From Verrucomicrobiota bacterium (lineage in GTDB: Bacteria; Verrucomicrobiota; Verrucomicrobiia; Limisphaerales; JAEYXS01), in contig JAURFH010000004.1 of NCBI GenBank assembly GCA_030834415.1, forward strand, positions 1-44,244: 44,244 nt of DNA, read 5' to 3'. Both the position numbers and the translations under genes were made by a program. The notes beneath the pieces were generated by a model that did no database searches, was not told the origin of the DNA, and saw only the letters and a list, made by a program, of their open reading frames with translations. Numbering within the stretch: position 1 is the stretch's first letter; every line of letters starts with the position of its first letter. Shown piece by piece: positions 25,033 through 34,517 of this stretch.

Positions 25033-26419
25033 AATCGGTTCGCGGCCAGAGCTGGCTGAGTTTTTGACGGATCTGTTGGGCGGAGGCTTGGGTTGAGGCC
25101 TTCCATTGGGCGGCCACGCCGGTCGAAGTCGCTGTGGCCGCTGAGGTGCCACCTACCACGTAGCTCTTGCCGTTGTAGGTCACGATGGAGGATCCCGGAG
25201 CCACGATGTCCACGAAATCCCCGTAATTGGCATAGTTTGCGATTTCCCCGTTTCTATTCCCGGCAGTCACGGCGATGACCGGAGTGTAGGCAGCCGGATA
25301 AGTGGGGGTGGCGGTGGATTCATTGCCTGCCGCTCCGAGAAAGATCACTCCCTGAGCGGCACTGTTGGCGATGAGGGTTTCCAGATAGGTGGCTGACGCC
25401 GGACTGCCCAGGCTCATGTTGATGATGTTAGCCCCGTTTTGGACAGCGAGGTAAATTCCGTTGGCGAGATCAAAGGTGGAGGAGGTCTCCTTGTTGCCAA
25501 AAACGTCAATCGGCAGGATTTTTGTGGTGCTGGTGCCGCCATCCGAGGTCAACGACATGGCGCGCAAGATAGTCTCCGCCATGCTGGTGCCGTGCAAGAG
25601 TGAGGTAGTGTCGGTATTGGGATCACCCGCTGCATAGATAGCTTTCAGCAGGAAGTCATTCATCGAGCCGGGGAGTGTTTGGACGGAGGTGTCGATCAAG
25701 CCCACGACAACGCCATTACCACCCGTGGCTGCGACGGGATTCAGCGAGAAGGGCAGGGCGGAGGCACTGGCGGCTACCATGGGAGAATCCGGCTTGGGCA
25801 CGGTGTAATTGTATTCCACCCCAGTCACTTCGGGAAAGTTGGCAAGCTGCGATTTGGCGAAGTCTGCCTTTTCCGCATCCTCAAAGCGCAAACGATATAA
25901 ACCCAGTTCAGGGATGGCGGCGATAACCTTGGCGCCATAACGGGCGGCCAAGGAATTGATATCAGCCCCTGGCTTTAGTGAAACGATCAGTTCGTTGGCT
26001 ATCTTGGCGGCTTCAGCGGCGGCCTCTGCTTCGCTAACGGCTTTGACGGTTTGAGTGGCGTTTTGGGCGCTGGTGCGGAACACCAACAGCTTGGTCTGAC
26101 TGCCGGGTTCACGCACTACGGCGTAATTGACACCACGGAGCAATCGGCTCAGTGCTTCGCGGCTGGTCAGGTCCTGAAATTTGACTGAAACCATGATGTC
26201 AGTGCCGGGCTCCACCAAGACCTGCCATTGTGTCACCTTGGCGATTTCCTTCATCAAGCGCTCCAGTTTCCAATCTTCTACTGAGGCGCTGACCTTATTG
26301 CTGGCTTCGTTCCAAGAAATCGGGGGAGCAGGTTTGGTTTCCGCAGCGGACAAAGGTGCCACCGACACTGTTGCCCAGAGCAACAAAGTGAGTATCAGAT
26401 AGCGCATAAACAGTGTCAT
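25031..26419 (-). CDS. Exported subtilisin-like serine peptidase (S8) with N-terminal STN-like domain
   Basis: The protein has 462 residues. A signal peptide ends near SAAE. Residues ~48-103 (DWKLERLMKEIAKVTQ, SREALSRLLRGVNYAVV) resemble the STN domain found at the start of secretins and TonB receptors. Residues ~143-207 look like an inhibitor-I9-type prodomain. The S8 domain follows with the full triad: Asp243 in GLIDTSV, His276 in LHGTSM, oxyanion Asn366 in GAAGN and Ser426 in GGTSAATA. It should cleave proteins outside the cytoplasm; its target is unknown. The STN-S8 combination is unusual. The start is ATG 26419; ATG 26407 is also possible. Confidence 0.88.
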   Translation of the reverse strand: MTLFMRYLILTLLLWATVSVAPLSAAETKPAPPISWNEASNKVSASVEDWKLERLMKEIAKVTQWQVLVEPGTDIMVSVKFQDLTSREALSRLLRGVNYAVVREPGSQTKLLVFRTSAQNATQTVKAVSEAEAAAEAAKIANELIVSLKPGADINSLAARYGAKVIAAIPELGLYRLRFEDAEKADFAKSQLANFPEVTGVEYNYTVPKPDSPMVAASASALPFSLNPVAATGGNGVVVGLIDTSVQTLPGSMNDFLLKAIYAAGDPNTDTTSLLHGTSMAETILRAMSLTSDGGTSTTKILPIDVFGNKETSSTFDLANGIYLAVQNGANIINMSLGSPASATYLETLIANSAAQGVIFLGAAGNESTATPTYPAAYTPVIAVTAGNRNGEIANYANYGDFVDIVAPGSSIVTYNGKSYVVGGTSAATATSTGVAAQWKASTQASAQQIRQKLSQLWPRTD

Positions 26420-26632
26420 ACTACTCTAAACTAAACCCCTTTGCCACCAAAAGGTTGCGTGCTTTGAACAAGATTCTGTTGAGTTATGTGAGAATCTATC
26501 AGGGTTAGTAATGATTTGTAACCTGTTTAGGTTGAGTAGCTTGAGGGTAAGCTGGTTGGGTGGGGAGAGAGGGTGTCTTTGACTTTCAGCTTGCGATTTG
26601 TCAACAAAAAATGTTATAGGAAAAAGACATTT

Positions 26633-27388
26633 ATGGCAGCCATCGGCCGATTTCAAAAGGGCGACGAAATCTTTTACGCAAAAGTGGTGGACGGAGAACT
26701 TTTCCGTCTCAAAGGTGACGTCTTTGGGTCTCCATCTTACGCCAAGAAGCCGATGCCATTTAAAGGCGTCAAAACGCTCACCCCGGTTGCCCCCTCCAAG
26801 ATCATTGCCGTCGGGCTGAATTATGCGGATCACGCCCGTGAATCGGGCAAACCTTTGCCCAAGGAACCGCTCTTTTGGCTGAAAGCGCCGACTTCACTTA
26901 TTCCTGATGGAGCCAAGGTGGAAGTGCCTTTCGCGAACCATCGGACTGATTTTGAGGCCGAACTGGCCATCGTTATCGGACGTCGTGTCCGCAATGTAAC
27001 TCCTGCGGCGGCAGCTCGTTATATCTTTGGTTACACGGCGGCGCAGGATATCAGTGACCGGACCATCCAGAATGCGGAGAGCCAGTGGGCGCGGGCCAAG
27101 TCTTTCGATACCTTTACGCCGCTCGGACCTTATGTGGAGACGAAAATCGACCCACATGATCTGACCATCCAGTTGTTCCAGAACGGGCAATTGCGGCAGA
27201 ACTCGAACACCAGCCAGTTGATTTTCAACTGCTTCGATGTGGTGAGTTTCATCTCCACCAACATGACCTTGCTGCCCGGCGATGTCATCCTGACCGGCAC
27301 TCCCAGCGGGGTGGGGCCGATCGAGTCCGGGGATCGCTTGGAAGTGCGTATCCAGGGGCTCTCGCCGCTCGTAAACACAGTGAAGTAA
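26633..27388 (+). CDS. Fumarylacetoacetate hydrolase (FAH) family protein
   Basis: The family signature is clear: IAVGLNYADHARESG, then KAPTSLIPDGAKV, the metal-binding FEAELAIVIGRR, GYTAAQDISDRTIQ and the C-terminal GDVILTGTPSGVGPI. Members bind Mg or Mn and open C-C bonds of beta-diketo acids or decarboxylate oxaloacetate (FAHD1-type). The exact substrate cannot be fixed. ATG 26633 has AGGA about 12 bases upstream and is preferred over the frame start at 26573. The 251-residue length fits the short FAHD1-like group. It ends at a strong terminator, so it is a single-gene unit. Confidence 0.92.
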   Translation: MAAIGRFQKGDEIFYAKVVDGELFRLKGDVFGSPSYAKKPMPFKGVKTLTPVAPSKIIAVGLNYADHARESGKPLPKEPLFWLKAPTSLIPDGAKVEVPFANHRTDFEAELAIVIGRRVRNVTPAAAARYIFGYTAAQDISDRTIQNAESQWARAKSFDTFTPLGPYVETKIDPHDLTIQLFQNGQLRQNSNTSQLIFNCFDVVSFISTNMTLLPGDVILTGTPSGVGPIESGDRLEVRIQGLSPLVNTVK

Positions 27389-27400
27389 ACTCAAGCTTTT

Positions 27401-27436
27401 GCCGGAGCGGACTTAGGTCTGACTCCGGCTTTTTTA
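27401..27436 (+). terminator. Rho-independent terminator after the FAH-family gene
   Basis: GCCGGAG pairs with CTCCGGC around a loop with a small inner stem, followed by six T residues. It lies 12 bases after the stop codon. Confidence 0.88.
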
Positions 27437-27481
27437 TTTTCCGCTCGACCCGTCCCCTAGTTATAATCACCTTTTGCCGCC

Positions 27482-29203
27482 ATGCGTTGGACAAATGCTT
27501 TAATACCGACTTTGAAAGAGTCTCCGGCTGATGCGGAGATCACGTCTCATAAACTGCTGCTGCGTGCGGGTCTCATCCGCAAGCTGGCAGGCGGTCTCTA
27601 TACCTTCATGCCGCTGGGGCTGCGTGTACTGCGCAAGGTGGAACAGATCGTACGCGAAGAGATGGACCGCGCTGGGGCACTCGAAGTCCTAATGCCCGCG
27701 CTGCAACCGCCGGAGATCTGGCAGGCGACCGGACGTTATGAGACGGCGCGTGATGTGCTCTTCAAAGTGCGCGATCGGGCGAAGAAAGAGTGGGTGCTGG
27801 GACCGACGCATGAAGAGGTCATCACCACGCTGGCTGCTGGCGAGATCAATTCGTATCGCCAGATGCCGAAGAATTTTTACCAGATTCAGGTGAAGTTCCG
27901 TGACGAGATCCGTCCGCGTTTCGGTCTGATGCGCGCGAAGGAATTCATCATGAAGGACGCGTACAGCTTCGACGCCACGGATGAAGCCGCGCAGTTGAGC
28001 TACCAGAAGATGTATGATGCCTACACGCGTATCTTCGAGCGTTGCGGCATCCAGTCCTTCCCGGTGGAAGCTGACACCGGCGTGATCGGTGGCAAGTTCT
28101 CGCACGAATTCATGGTGCCGGCTGAGACCGGTGAAAATGATGTGGTCTATTGCGAATCGGGCAAATACGCCGCGAATATTGAGAAAGCTTCCAGCCAAGG
28201 CCCCTTGGCGGCGACGCCTAAGGAATCTACCGGTGCTGCAGTGGAGAAGTTCGCGACGCCTGGCGTGGTGACGATCGAAGCCCTTGCCAAAGAGCCATAC
28301 AACGTCGCTGGCCATCAGCAGATCAAGACGCTGGTGTATCTCGTGCAGGGCAAGCTGGTGATCGTGCTCATGCGCGGTGATGACCAGTTGAACGAGGCGA
28401 AGTTCGTGGGCCAGATCGGCACGAATGAATTTCGGGCGGCCACGGCGGATGAGATTTTTGGAGCCATGGGCGCGCGTCCGGGCAGCTTGGGCGCTGTCAA
28501 AACGGCCATGAAGTCCGAGATCCCGGTCTATGCGGATGAAGTTCTGCGTGGTGCCAAGGGCATGACCACTGGCGCAAATGAAGATGGGTTCCATTTCCGT
28601 CATGTGGAGATCGAGCGCGACATCGAGGTGAACTACTGGGTGGACCTGCGCACGGTGAAGGTCGGGGAATTTTGCGTGGCCACCGGTTTGCCACTGAAGA
28701 TTCGTCGTGCGATCGAAGTCGGTCACGTCTTCAAGCTCGGCACGAAATACAGCGAAGCACTGAAGGCCACTTACCTCGATGAGAGCGGTGTGGCGAAACC
28801 TTGTGTGATGGGTTGCTACGGCATCGGCATCACGCGCACGATGCAGGCGATCATCGAGCAGCGTAACGACAAGGATGGCATCATCTGGCCTATCGCGGTC
28901 GCGCCTTATCAGGTTTGCATCACCCCGTTGGGCGTGGCTCCGGGCAGTCCGACAATGTTGGTGGCGGAAGAACTCTATGCGGCTCTGAGCGCCAAGGGTG
29001 TCGATGTCATCTTGGACGATCGCGATGACCGTCCAGGGGTGAAGTTCAAGGACTCCGAACTGGTCGGTTTCCCGATTCGCATCGGCATCGGTGAGAAGTC
29101 ACTGGCCAAGGGCGAAGTGGAATTGAAGCTGCGCGGCGGGGAATTGACTCCGTTGAAGAAAGAAGACGCGCTCGCCAAGGTGCTGGAGTTGGTGGGTAAG
29201 TAG
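27482..29203 (+). CDS. proS: Prolyl-tRNA synthetase (bacterial type, with editing insertion)
   Basis: ProS charges tRNA-Pro with proline. The class II motifs are present: motif 1 around GLYTFMPLGLRVLRKVEQI, motif 2 FRDEIRPRFGLMRAKEFIMKD and motif 3 GCYGIGITRTMQAIIEQ. Between motifs 2 and 3 (~225-385) lies the YbaK-like editing insertion, with KTLVYLVQGKLVIVLMRGDD, which removes mischarged alanine. The C-terminal anticodon-binding domain includes VILDDRDDRPGVKFKDSEL. The 573 residues match E. coli ProS (572). It is followed 55 bases on by tgt. Confidence 0.97.
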   Translation: MRWTNALIPTLKESPADAEITSHKLLLRAGLIRKLAGGLYTFMPLGLRVLRKVEQIVREEMDRAGALEVLMPALQPPEIWQATGRYETARDVLFKVRDRAKKEWVLGPTHEEVITTLAAGEINSYRQMPKNFYQIQVKFRDEIRPRFGLMRAKEFIMKDAYSFDATDEAAQLSYQKMYDAYTRIFERCGIQSFPVEADTGVIGGKFSHEFMVPAETGENDVVYCESGKYAANIEKASSQGPLAATPKESTGAAVEKFATPGVVTIEALAKEPYNVAGHQQIKTLVYLVQGKLVIVLMRGDDQLNEAKFVGQIGTNEFRAATADEIFGAMGARPGSLGAVKTAMKSEIPVYADEVLRGAKGMTTGANEDGFHFRHVEIERDIEVNYWVDLRTVKVGEFCVATGLPLKIRRAIEVGHVFKLGTKYSEALKATYLDESGVAKPCVMGCYGIGITRTMQAIIEQRNDKDGIIWPIAVAPYQVCITPLGVAPGSPTMLVAEELYAALSAKGVDVILDDRDDRPGVKFKDSELVGFPIRIGIGEKSLAKGEVELKLRGGELTPLKKEDALAKVLELVGK

Positions 29204-29214
29204 TTGTTTTAACT

Positions 29215-29250
29215 ACCGCCCGGAAATCCTTTCGGGTGGTGGTTTGTTTC
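29215..29250 (+). terminator. Probable terminator between proS and tgt
   Basis: ACCGCCCG pairs with CGGGTGGT (one G-U pair) around a ten-base loop, followed by a T-rich stretch (GGTTTGTTTC). It ends 9 bases before the tgt start. Confidence 0.6.
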
Positions 29251-29258
29251 TTTGTGTA

Positions 29259-30425
29259 ATGTTTGAACTTTTAAAAACGGATACGACCTCGAAGGCGCGC
29301 TTGGGACGTTTAACGACGACGCGCGGAGTGGTGGATACGCCGGTGTTCATGTCGGTGGGCACACAGGCGAGTGTGAAGGCGTTGGACCCGCGTGAGCTGC
29401 TGGAGATGAATACCCAGATCATTCTGGGGAACACGTATCATCTCTCCATCCGTCCGGGCATGGAGATCATGAAGCAGGCCGGGGGCTTGCATAAGTTCAT
29501 GAACTGGAATCTGCCCATCCTTACGGACTCCGGCGGGTTTCAGGTGTTCAGCTTGGGCAAAATCCGGACGGTGCAAGAGGATGGGGTGGCCTTTCGTTCG
29601 CACTTGGACGGTTCGCCGCTATTCCTCGGACCGAAGGAATCGATGGCCATCCAGCGGGATTTGGGCTCTGACATCGCGATGGTGTTCGATGAATGTCCAC
29701 CGCATGACAAGCCCTACAACGAGATCAAGGCGGCAGTGGAGCGGACCATCCGCTGGGCAGAAGTTTGCCGCGTGCAGCCACGGGCGGAGGGGCAGTTCTA
29801 TTTCGGCATTGCCCAAGGAGCCGGGCATCCGGAACTGCGCGAGCAGTGTGCGAAAGCCATCGTGGGTATGGATTTTGACGGTTACGCCATCGGCGGGGTA
29901 AGCGTCGGCGAACCGGAACCGGAGATGATGAAGGCCGTGGAATATACGGAACCGCATCTACCGGCGAACAAGCCACGTTACGCGATGGGGTTGGGTACGC
30001 CGGCTCAATTGGTGGAACTCGTTGCCCGTGGGGTGGATATGTTCGATTGCGTCCTGCCGACCCGGGTGGCGCGCAATGGCACGGCATTCACTTACAAGGG
30101 GACGGTCAGCATCAAGGGTGGCTTCAACAAGGCTGACTTCGGACCGATTGAGGAAGGGTGCACCTGTTATGCCTGCCGCAACTTTACGCGGGCCTACTTG
30201 CGCCATCTGCTGAATGTGGAGGAGATCCTCGGCTTACGCATGCTCAGTGTGCATAATACCTTTATGTTTCAACGGGTTATGGCGGATATCCGGGCGCATC
30301 TGGCCCAAGGGACATTCGGCGCTTTTCGTCAGGAATTCATCAAGAACTACGTGCCTACCCAGAAGGTGCTTGCGGCCCGGGAAGAACACTCCCGTAAGCA
30401 TGGTGCCGAGCAAGATATAGAGTAG
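29259..30425 (+). CDS. tgt: tRNA-guanine transglycosylase
   Basis: Tgt exchanges G34 for preQ1 in tRNAs with GUN anticodons, on the way to queuosine. Asp90 in LTDSGGFQVFS is the general base and Asp263 in MFDCVLPTR the nucleophile. The zinc site is Cys301, Cys303 and Cys306 in CTCYACRNFTRAYLRH together with His332. The 388 residues fit the bacterial enzyme. ATG 29259 is used; the TTG at 29244 adds five residues and is less likely. Gene order tgt-yajC-secDF is conserved in many bacteria. Confidence 0.96.
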   Translation: MFELLKTDTTSKARLGRLTTTRGVVDTPVFMSVGTQASVKALDPRELLEMNTQIILGNTYHLSIRPGMEIMKQAGGLHKFMNWNLPILTDSGGFQVFSLGKIRTVQEDGVAFRSHLDGSPLFLGPKESMAIQRDLGSDIAMVFDECPPHDKPYNEIKAAVERTIRWAEVCRVQPRAEGQFYFGIAQGAGHPELREQCAKAIVGMDFDGYAIGGVSVGEPEPEMMKAVEYTEPHLPANKPRYAMGLGTPAQLVELVARGVDMFDCVLPTRVARNGTAFTYKGTVSIKGGFNKADFGPIEEGCTCYACRNFTRAYLRHLLNVEEILGLRMLSVHNTFMFQRVMADIRAHLAQGTFGAFRQEFIKNYVPTQKVLAAREEHSRKHGAEQDIE

Positions 30426-30577
30426 GCAGACTCAGGAAACGAAGGAGGAACCGACAAGATTGAACCGGTTTTGCCACCGGATTGTCACAGTAAAGTCGTT
30501 ACAATTGGCGTAATCCTTATGCCAAATGACTTGCGTTCATAACTTTGATACATAGAGTTGTCGCCTATTTTGCGTCT

Positions 30578-30928
30578 ATGACTGATAACGGATTGACATT
30601 TATTTTGGCCCAAGCTGCGGGACAACAACAGGGGCCTCCAGGACTGTTCAGCACTCCACTGATCCCGATGGCGATTTTTATGGTGGCGATGTACATGGTG
30701 CTTATCCGCCCCCAGCAGAAGAAGGCCAAGGAACTGGCGGAGCAGCTCAAGACGTTGAAGCGCGGCGACAAGATTGTCACCAATGGTGGCATCGTGGGCG
30801 TGGTCACCTCGGTGAAGGAAAAGCACATCACCATCCGGTCAGATGACGCCAAACTGGAGCTTTTACGCACGGCCGTCGCGGAGATCACTGAGCGCGGCAA
30901 CGCCAGTCCGGAAGTCAAGGAAGCCTAA
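30578..30928 (+). CDS. yajC: Preprotein translocase subunit YajC
   Basis: This 116-residue protein has one N-terminal transmembrane helix (about 27-48, LIPMAIFMVAMYMVLIRPQQ). A cytoplasmic domain follows with GDKIVTNGGIVGVVTSV, the family signature. YajC associates with SecDF in the Sec translocase. ATG 30578 is chosen over an ATG eleven codons upstream because it matches the family start. The 150 bases before it show no clear promoter, and 19 bases separate it from secDF. Confidence 0.93.
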   Translation: MTDNGLTFILAQAAGQQQGPPGLFSTPLIPMAIFMVAMYMVLIRPQQKKAKELAEQLKTLKRGDKIVTNGGIVGVVTSVKEKHITIRSDDAKLELLRTAVAEITERGNASPEVKEA

Positions 30929-30947
30929 TCTCTCTTTTTAAGTCAGC

Positions 30948-33494
30948 ATGAATTCGAGTCACCTTTGGAAGTTGCTATTGATTGTCTTCGTGGTCGCCTG
31001 GTCGGTGAATGAGATGTCACCGCCTACGGACCGCAATCTGCTTGATGTGTTTGAGCAGAAAGCCTCCTCCACGGATACCAATTTCACCGCCATCGTCCAG
31101 CAAGCCAAAAAGCTGAACGAAACGAACCCTGACCGTGTTTACGGAAATCTCTGGGACGCCATCGGGACGAATGACATCACTGGCTATTTTCCGAGTTATG
31201 TAAAGAGCCAGCCGACCAATCCCAAACGCGCCATCATGAACAAGCTGCAGCGTGAGGCTTCCGGCAAGATCCGGTTGGGCCTGGATTTGCGCGGTGGTAC
31301 GGCGTTTCTGGTCGGGGTGGATGTGGACACGGCCGTGAATGAATCCCAGAATCAGGGGACCAACCAAGTCAGCATCAGTGAAGTGGAACGCGCACATCGC
31401 AAAGAGCAGGCGCTGTCACAAGCTGTTGAGGTTTTGCGCAAGCGCGTGGACCGCTTTGGTGTGTCTGAGCCAATCATCCAGCCCCAAGGCGACAACCGCA
31501 TTCTGATCCAGATGCCGGGCTTGTCTGAGTCGGACACGGAAGCTGTCCGTGAAACCATCCAGAAGGCGGCGCGTCTGGAATTCCGTATCGTCCACAAGCA
31601 GAGTGACGAGTATTTGCAGCGTGGCATCGTGCCGCCTGGTTACGAAATCATGCGCGAGGAAGTTGCCCTGAAGGATGGAACCAAAGGGAGCCGTGCCTAC
31701 GTCGTTAGCAAGAAGGCCGAAGGCGGTCTGACGGGTAAATATGTGCAGCGCGCCGGTGTGGCCCTGCATCCGGTCACCTCCAAGCCGGAAATCCATCTTA
31801 CCTTTGACAGCGAGGGTGCCTCCATGTTCGGCAAGATCACGAGCGAACATGTCAACCAGCAGTTGGCCATCGTGCTGGACGGCGAACTTTACTCGGCGCC
31901 GAATATCAACGAGCCCATTTTGGGCGGTAACTGCCAGATTACCGGTAACTATGATCTGAAGGAAGCTTATCGATTGGCCAATGCTTTGGAGAATCCGCTC
32001 GAAGCGCCGGTCAAGATCATGGAAGAGCGCACGGTCGATCCTTCCTTGGGTAAAGACTCCATCGCCAGTGGTGTGAAAGCCTCGGTTATCGGTGTCGTAG
32101 CCGTCGCAGGTTTCATGCTTGGTTACTATCTGCTCGCCGGTTTGGTGGCAAATGTGGCCTTGGTGTTGAATATTCTGATCCTCATCGGGGTGATGTGCTC
32201 CGTAGGTGCGACGTTCACGCTGCCGGGTATCGCCGGTATCGTCTTGACCATCGGTATGGCCGTGGATGCGAACGTGCTTATTTTCGAGCGTATCCGGGAA
32301 GAGTTGACCTCAGGCAAATCGCTGCGCGGCGCTCTGAATGCCGGCTATGACAAAGCGTTCAGCACGATTTTCGACGCCAACGTCACGACGTTGATCTCCT
32401 CGGTCATCCTGATCTTCAAGGGGACGGGGCCGGTGCAGGGCTTCGGTGTCACGCTGACTATCGGTGTGGCCGTGAGCATGTTCACGGCCTTGGTGGTGAC
32501 CCGTCTGATTTTTGACTTCCTGATTGCCAAGAACGTGATCAAGACCATCACGATGCTCAAGCTTATCGGGCATACCAAGCTGGACTTCCTGAAGCTGGCC
32601 AAGCCGGCTTTTGCCCTGTCATGGGCGCTGGTGATCGTGGGCATGGGCTATGGTATCTTTGTGCGCGGGCATGAGGTGATGGGCGTGGATTTCAAGGGTG
32701 GCGATAACGCCATGTTTGAATACACACAGAAAGTGGATTCAGCCCAGTTGCGTCAGGCTTTAGACGAGGCCAAGATCGGTGAGACCATCATCCAGTATCA
32801 AGCTGGTGACAAGGAACGCCTGAGTGTGTTGGCTGAAGTGGACAAGGGTGAACTGGTCAAGGGAGTCCTGCAGAAGGCTTTCCCGGATGCCGGTTTCAAG
32901 CAAGTGGGCGTGGACAAGGTCGGTGCCACCGTTGGCAAAGAGATCATCCAGTCAGCTTTCGTGGCGGTCTTCCTGTCATTGCTTGGCATCTTGGCCTATG
33001 TGGCTTTCCGTTATGAGTTTTCCTTCGCGTTGGGCGCGGTGGTAGCCGTGCTCCATGACGTGATGATGACCATGGGATGGTTCTTCCTGGATGGCCGTGC
33101 TTTGAGTGCCACCATGGTGGCCGCCATCCTGACCATCATCGGTTTCTCGATCAACGATACCATCGTTATCTTCGACCGTATCCGTGAGCATCTAAAGCTG
33201 GGTACCCGTGGTTCCTTCAAGGATATCATGAACCTGGCGCTCAATGAAACGCTGAGCCGCACGATCATCACGTCTGGCACAGTTTTGATCTCGACGTTAT
33301 CGCTGTATCTCTTCGGCGGTGGCGTGATCAATGACTTCGCGTTCACCTTCCTGATCGGTATCCTCACTGGTACCTATTCCAGTATCTACATAGCGAGTGC
33401 GATTGTGTTGTGGTATCATAAGGGGCAACGGCCCAAGGCCACCGCTTCCACCGTGGTGATGGAATCCTCGGTGGAGGCTGCCAGTGCCCGTTAA
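30948..33494 (+). CDS. secDF: Fused SecDF protein translocase subunit
   Basis: SecDF uses the proton gradient to help pull proteins across the inner membrane. The 848-residue chain is SecD (1 to ~540) fused to SecF. SecD carries GLDLRGGTAFLV, a large periplasmic P1 region with VLRKRVDRFGVSEP, and GMAVDANVLIFERIREEL in helix 4. SecF carries GVDFKGG and FSINDTIVIFDRIREHL, the corresponding essential Asp/Arg motif. Twelve transmembrane segments are predicted. The fusion is known in Bacillus and many Bacteroidetes/PVC bacteria. A terC gene starts six bases after the stop. Confidence 0.96.
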   Translation: MNSSHLWKLLLIVFVVAWSVNEMSPPTDRNLLDVFEQKASSTDTNFTAIVQQAKKLNETNPDRVYGNLWDAIGTNDITGYFPSYVKSQPTNPKRAIMNKLQREASGKIRLGLDLRGGTAFLVGVDVDTAVNESQNQGTNQVSISEVERAHRKEQALSQAVEVLRKRVDRFGVSEPIIQPQGDNRILIQMPGLSESDTEAVRETIQKAARLEFRIVHKQSDEYLQRGIVPPGYEIMREEVALKDGTKGSRAYVVSKKAEGGLTGKYVQRAGVALHPVTSKPEIHLTFDSEGASMFGKITSEHVNQQLAIVLDGELYSAPNINEPILGGNCQITGNYDLKEAYRLANALENPLEAPVKIMEERTVDPSLGKDSIASGVKASVIGVVAVAGFMLGYYLLAGLVANVALVLNILILIGVMCSVGATFTLPGIAGIVLTIGMAVDANVLIFERIREELTSGKSLRGALNAGYDKAFSTIFDANVTTLISSVILIFKGTGPVQGFGVTLTIGVAVSMFTALVVTRLIFDFLIAKNVIKTITMLKLIGHTKLDFLKLAKPAFALSWALVIVGMGYGIFVRGHEVMGVDFKGGDNAMFEYTQKVDSAQLRQALDEAKIGETIIQYQAGDKERLSVLAEVDKGELVKGVLQKAFPDAGFKQVGVDKVGATVGKEIIQSAFVAVFLSLLGILAYVAFRYEFSFALGAVVAVLHDVMMTMGWFFLDGRALSATMVAAILTIIGFSINDTIVIFDRIREHLKLGTRGSFKDIMNLALNETLSRTIITSGTVLISTLSLYLFGGGVINDFAFTFLIGILTGTYSSIYIASAIVLWYHKGQRPKATASTVVMESSVEAASAR

Positions 33495-33500
33495 TGTTTG

Positions 33501-34508
33501 ATGCTTGCGATCACGGAAATCACACCCTGGCATTACGCCGGGTTTGTTCTGGTCATCCTGTTCTTCCTAGCCCTCGACCTTGGCGTGTTTCACCGCGAGG
33601 CGAGGGTTGTCCGGTTTAAGGAAGCCCTAGGGTGGACAGCGGTGTGGTTTACCCTTTCGATGTGCTTCTCGGGGATCGTGTATCACATGCGGGGCAAGGA
33701 GGAAGCGCTTCAATACGTCACGGGTTACATCATCGAGCTTTCGCTCTCGATGGACAATGTGTTCGTGATCGCGCTCATCTTCGCGTATTTCCGGGTTCCG
33801 TTGCAGTACCAGCACCGGGTGTTGTTTTGGGGTATCATCGGAGCGTTGCTCATGCGTGGCGTGATGATCGGGGTGGGGGCGGCGCTGATCAAAACCTTTG
33901 CCTGGATGCTGTATGTCTTTGGTGCGTTCCTGGTCTTCACCGGCATCAAGATGATGTTCGGGGATGATGACGGGGTGGAGCCGGAGAAGAACCCGGTCAT
34001 CCGATTGGCCCGTAAGTTGTATCCCGTATCAAAGGAATTCGACGGTCAGAAGTTCATCACCACGCTGGATGGTAAGAAGATGCTAACCCCGCTGGCTTTG
34101 GTGCTCCTGATGGTGGAGACCACAGACTTGATTTTTGCGGTGGATTCCATTCCGGCCATCTTTGCCATCACCGATCGGCCATTCATTGTTTTCACCTCGA
34201 ACGTGTTCGCCATCCTCGGATTGCGTTCGCTATATTTTGTGTTAGCGGACGCCATCGGCATGTTTCGCTATCTCAAGGTAGGGTTGTCCATCGTGCTGGT
34301 TTTCATCGGGGTCAAGATGCTGGTCGATCCGCATGCCAATCCCGAACCGGCTTGGTATCAGAAGGACATTCCGACCAATCTTTCGCTGATCATCATTGCC
34401 GGTATCATCCTCTTGTCCGTCATCCTGTCCATGGTGGCTTCCCGGTCTGAGAAAGGCAAAGACGCGAAAGAGGATGAGAAAAAGGATGACGGAGCGGGCA
34501 AGTCTTGA
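33501..34508 (+). CDS. TerC/Alx family integral membrane protein
   Basis: This 335-residue protein has about nine transmembrane helices and the two TerC metal motifs: ELSLSMDNVFVIALIFAYF and MVETTDLIFAVDSIPAIFAIT. TerC-family proteins handle manganese and related metals; E. coli Alx exports Mn. In Bacillus, TerC homologues help load Mn into exported enzymes. The C-terminus is a charged tail (KGKDAKEDEKKDDG). ATG 33501 is preferred to the TTG at 33498. It begins six bases after secDF and ends nine bases before exoD, so these genes are probably one unit. Confidence 0.93.
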   Translation: MLAITEITPWHYAGFVLVILFFLALDLGVFHREARVVRFKEALGWTAVWFTLSMCFSGIVYHMRGKEEALQYVTGYIIELSLSMDNVFVIALIFAYFRVPLQYQHRVLFWGIIGALLMRGVMIGVGAALIKTFAWMLYVFGAFLVFTGIKMMFGDDDGVEPEKNPVIRLARKLYPVSKEFDGQKFITTLDGKKMLTPLALVLLMVETTDLIFAVDSIPAIFAITDRPFIVFTSNVFAILGLRSLYFVLADAIGMFRYLKVGLSIVLVFIGVKMLVDPHANPEPAWYQKDIPTNLSLIIIAGIILLSVILSMVASRSEKGKDAKEDEKKDDGAGKS

Positions 34509-34517
34509 AGCGGTCTT

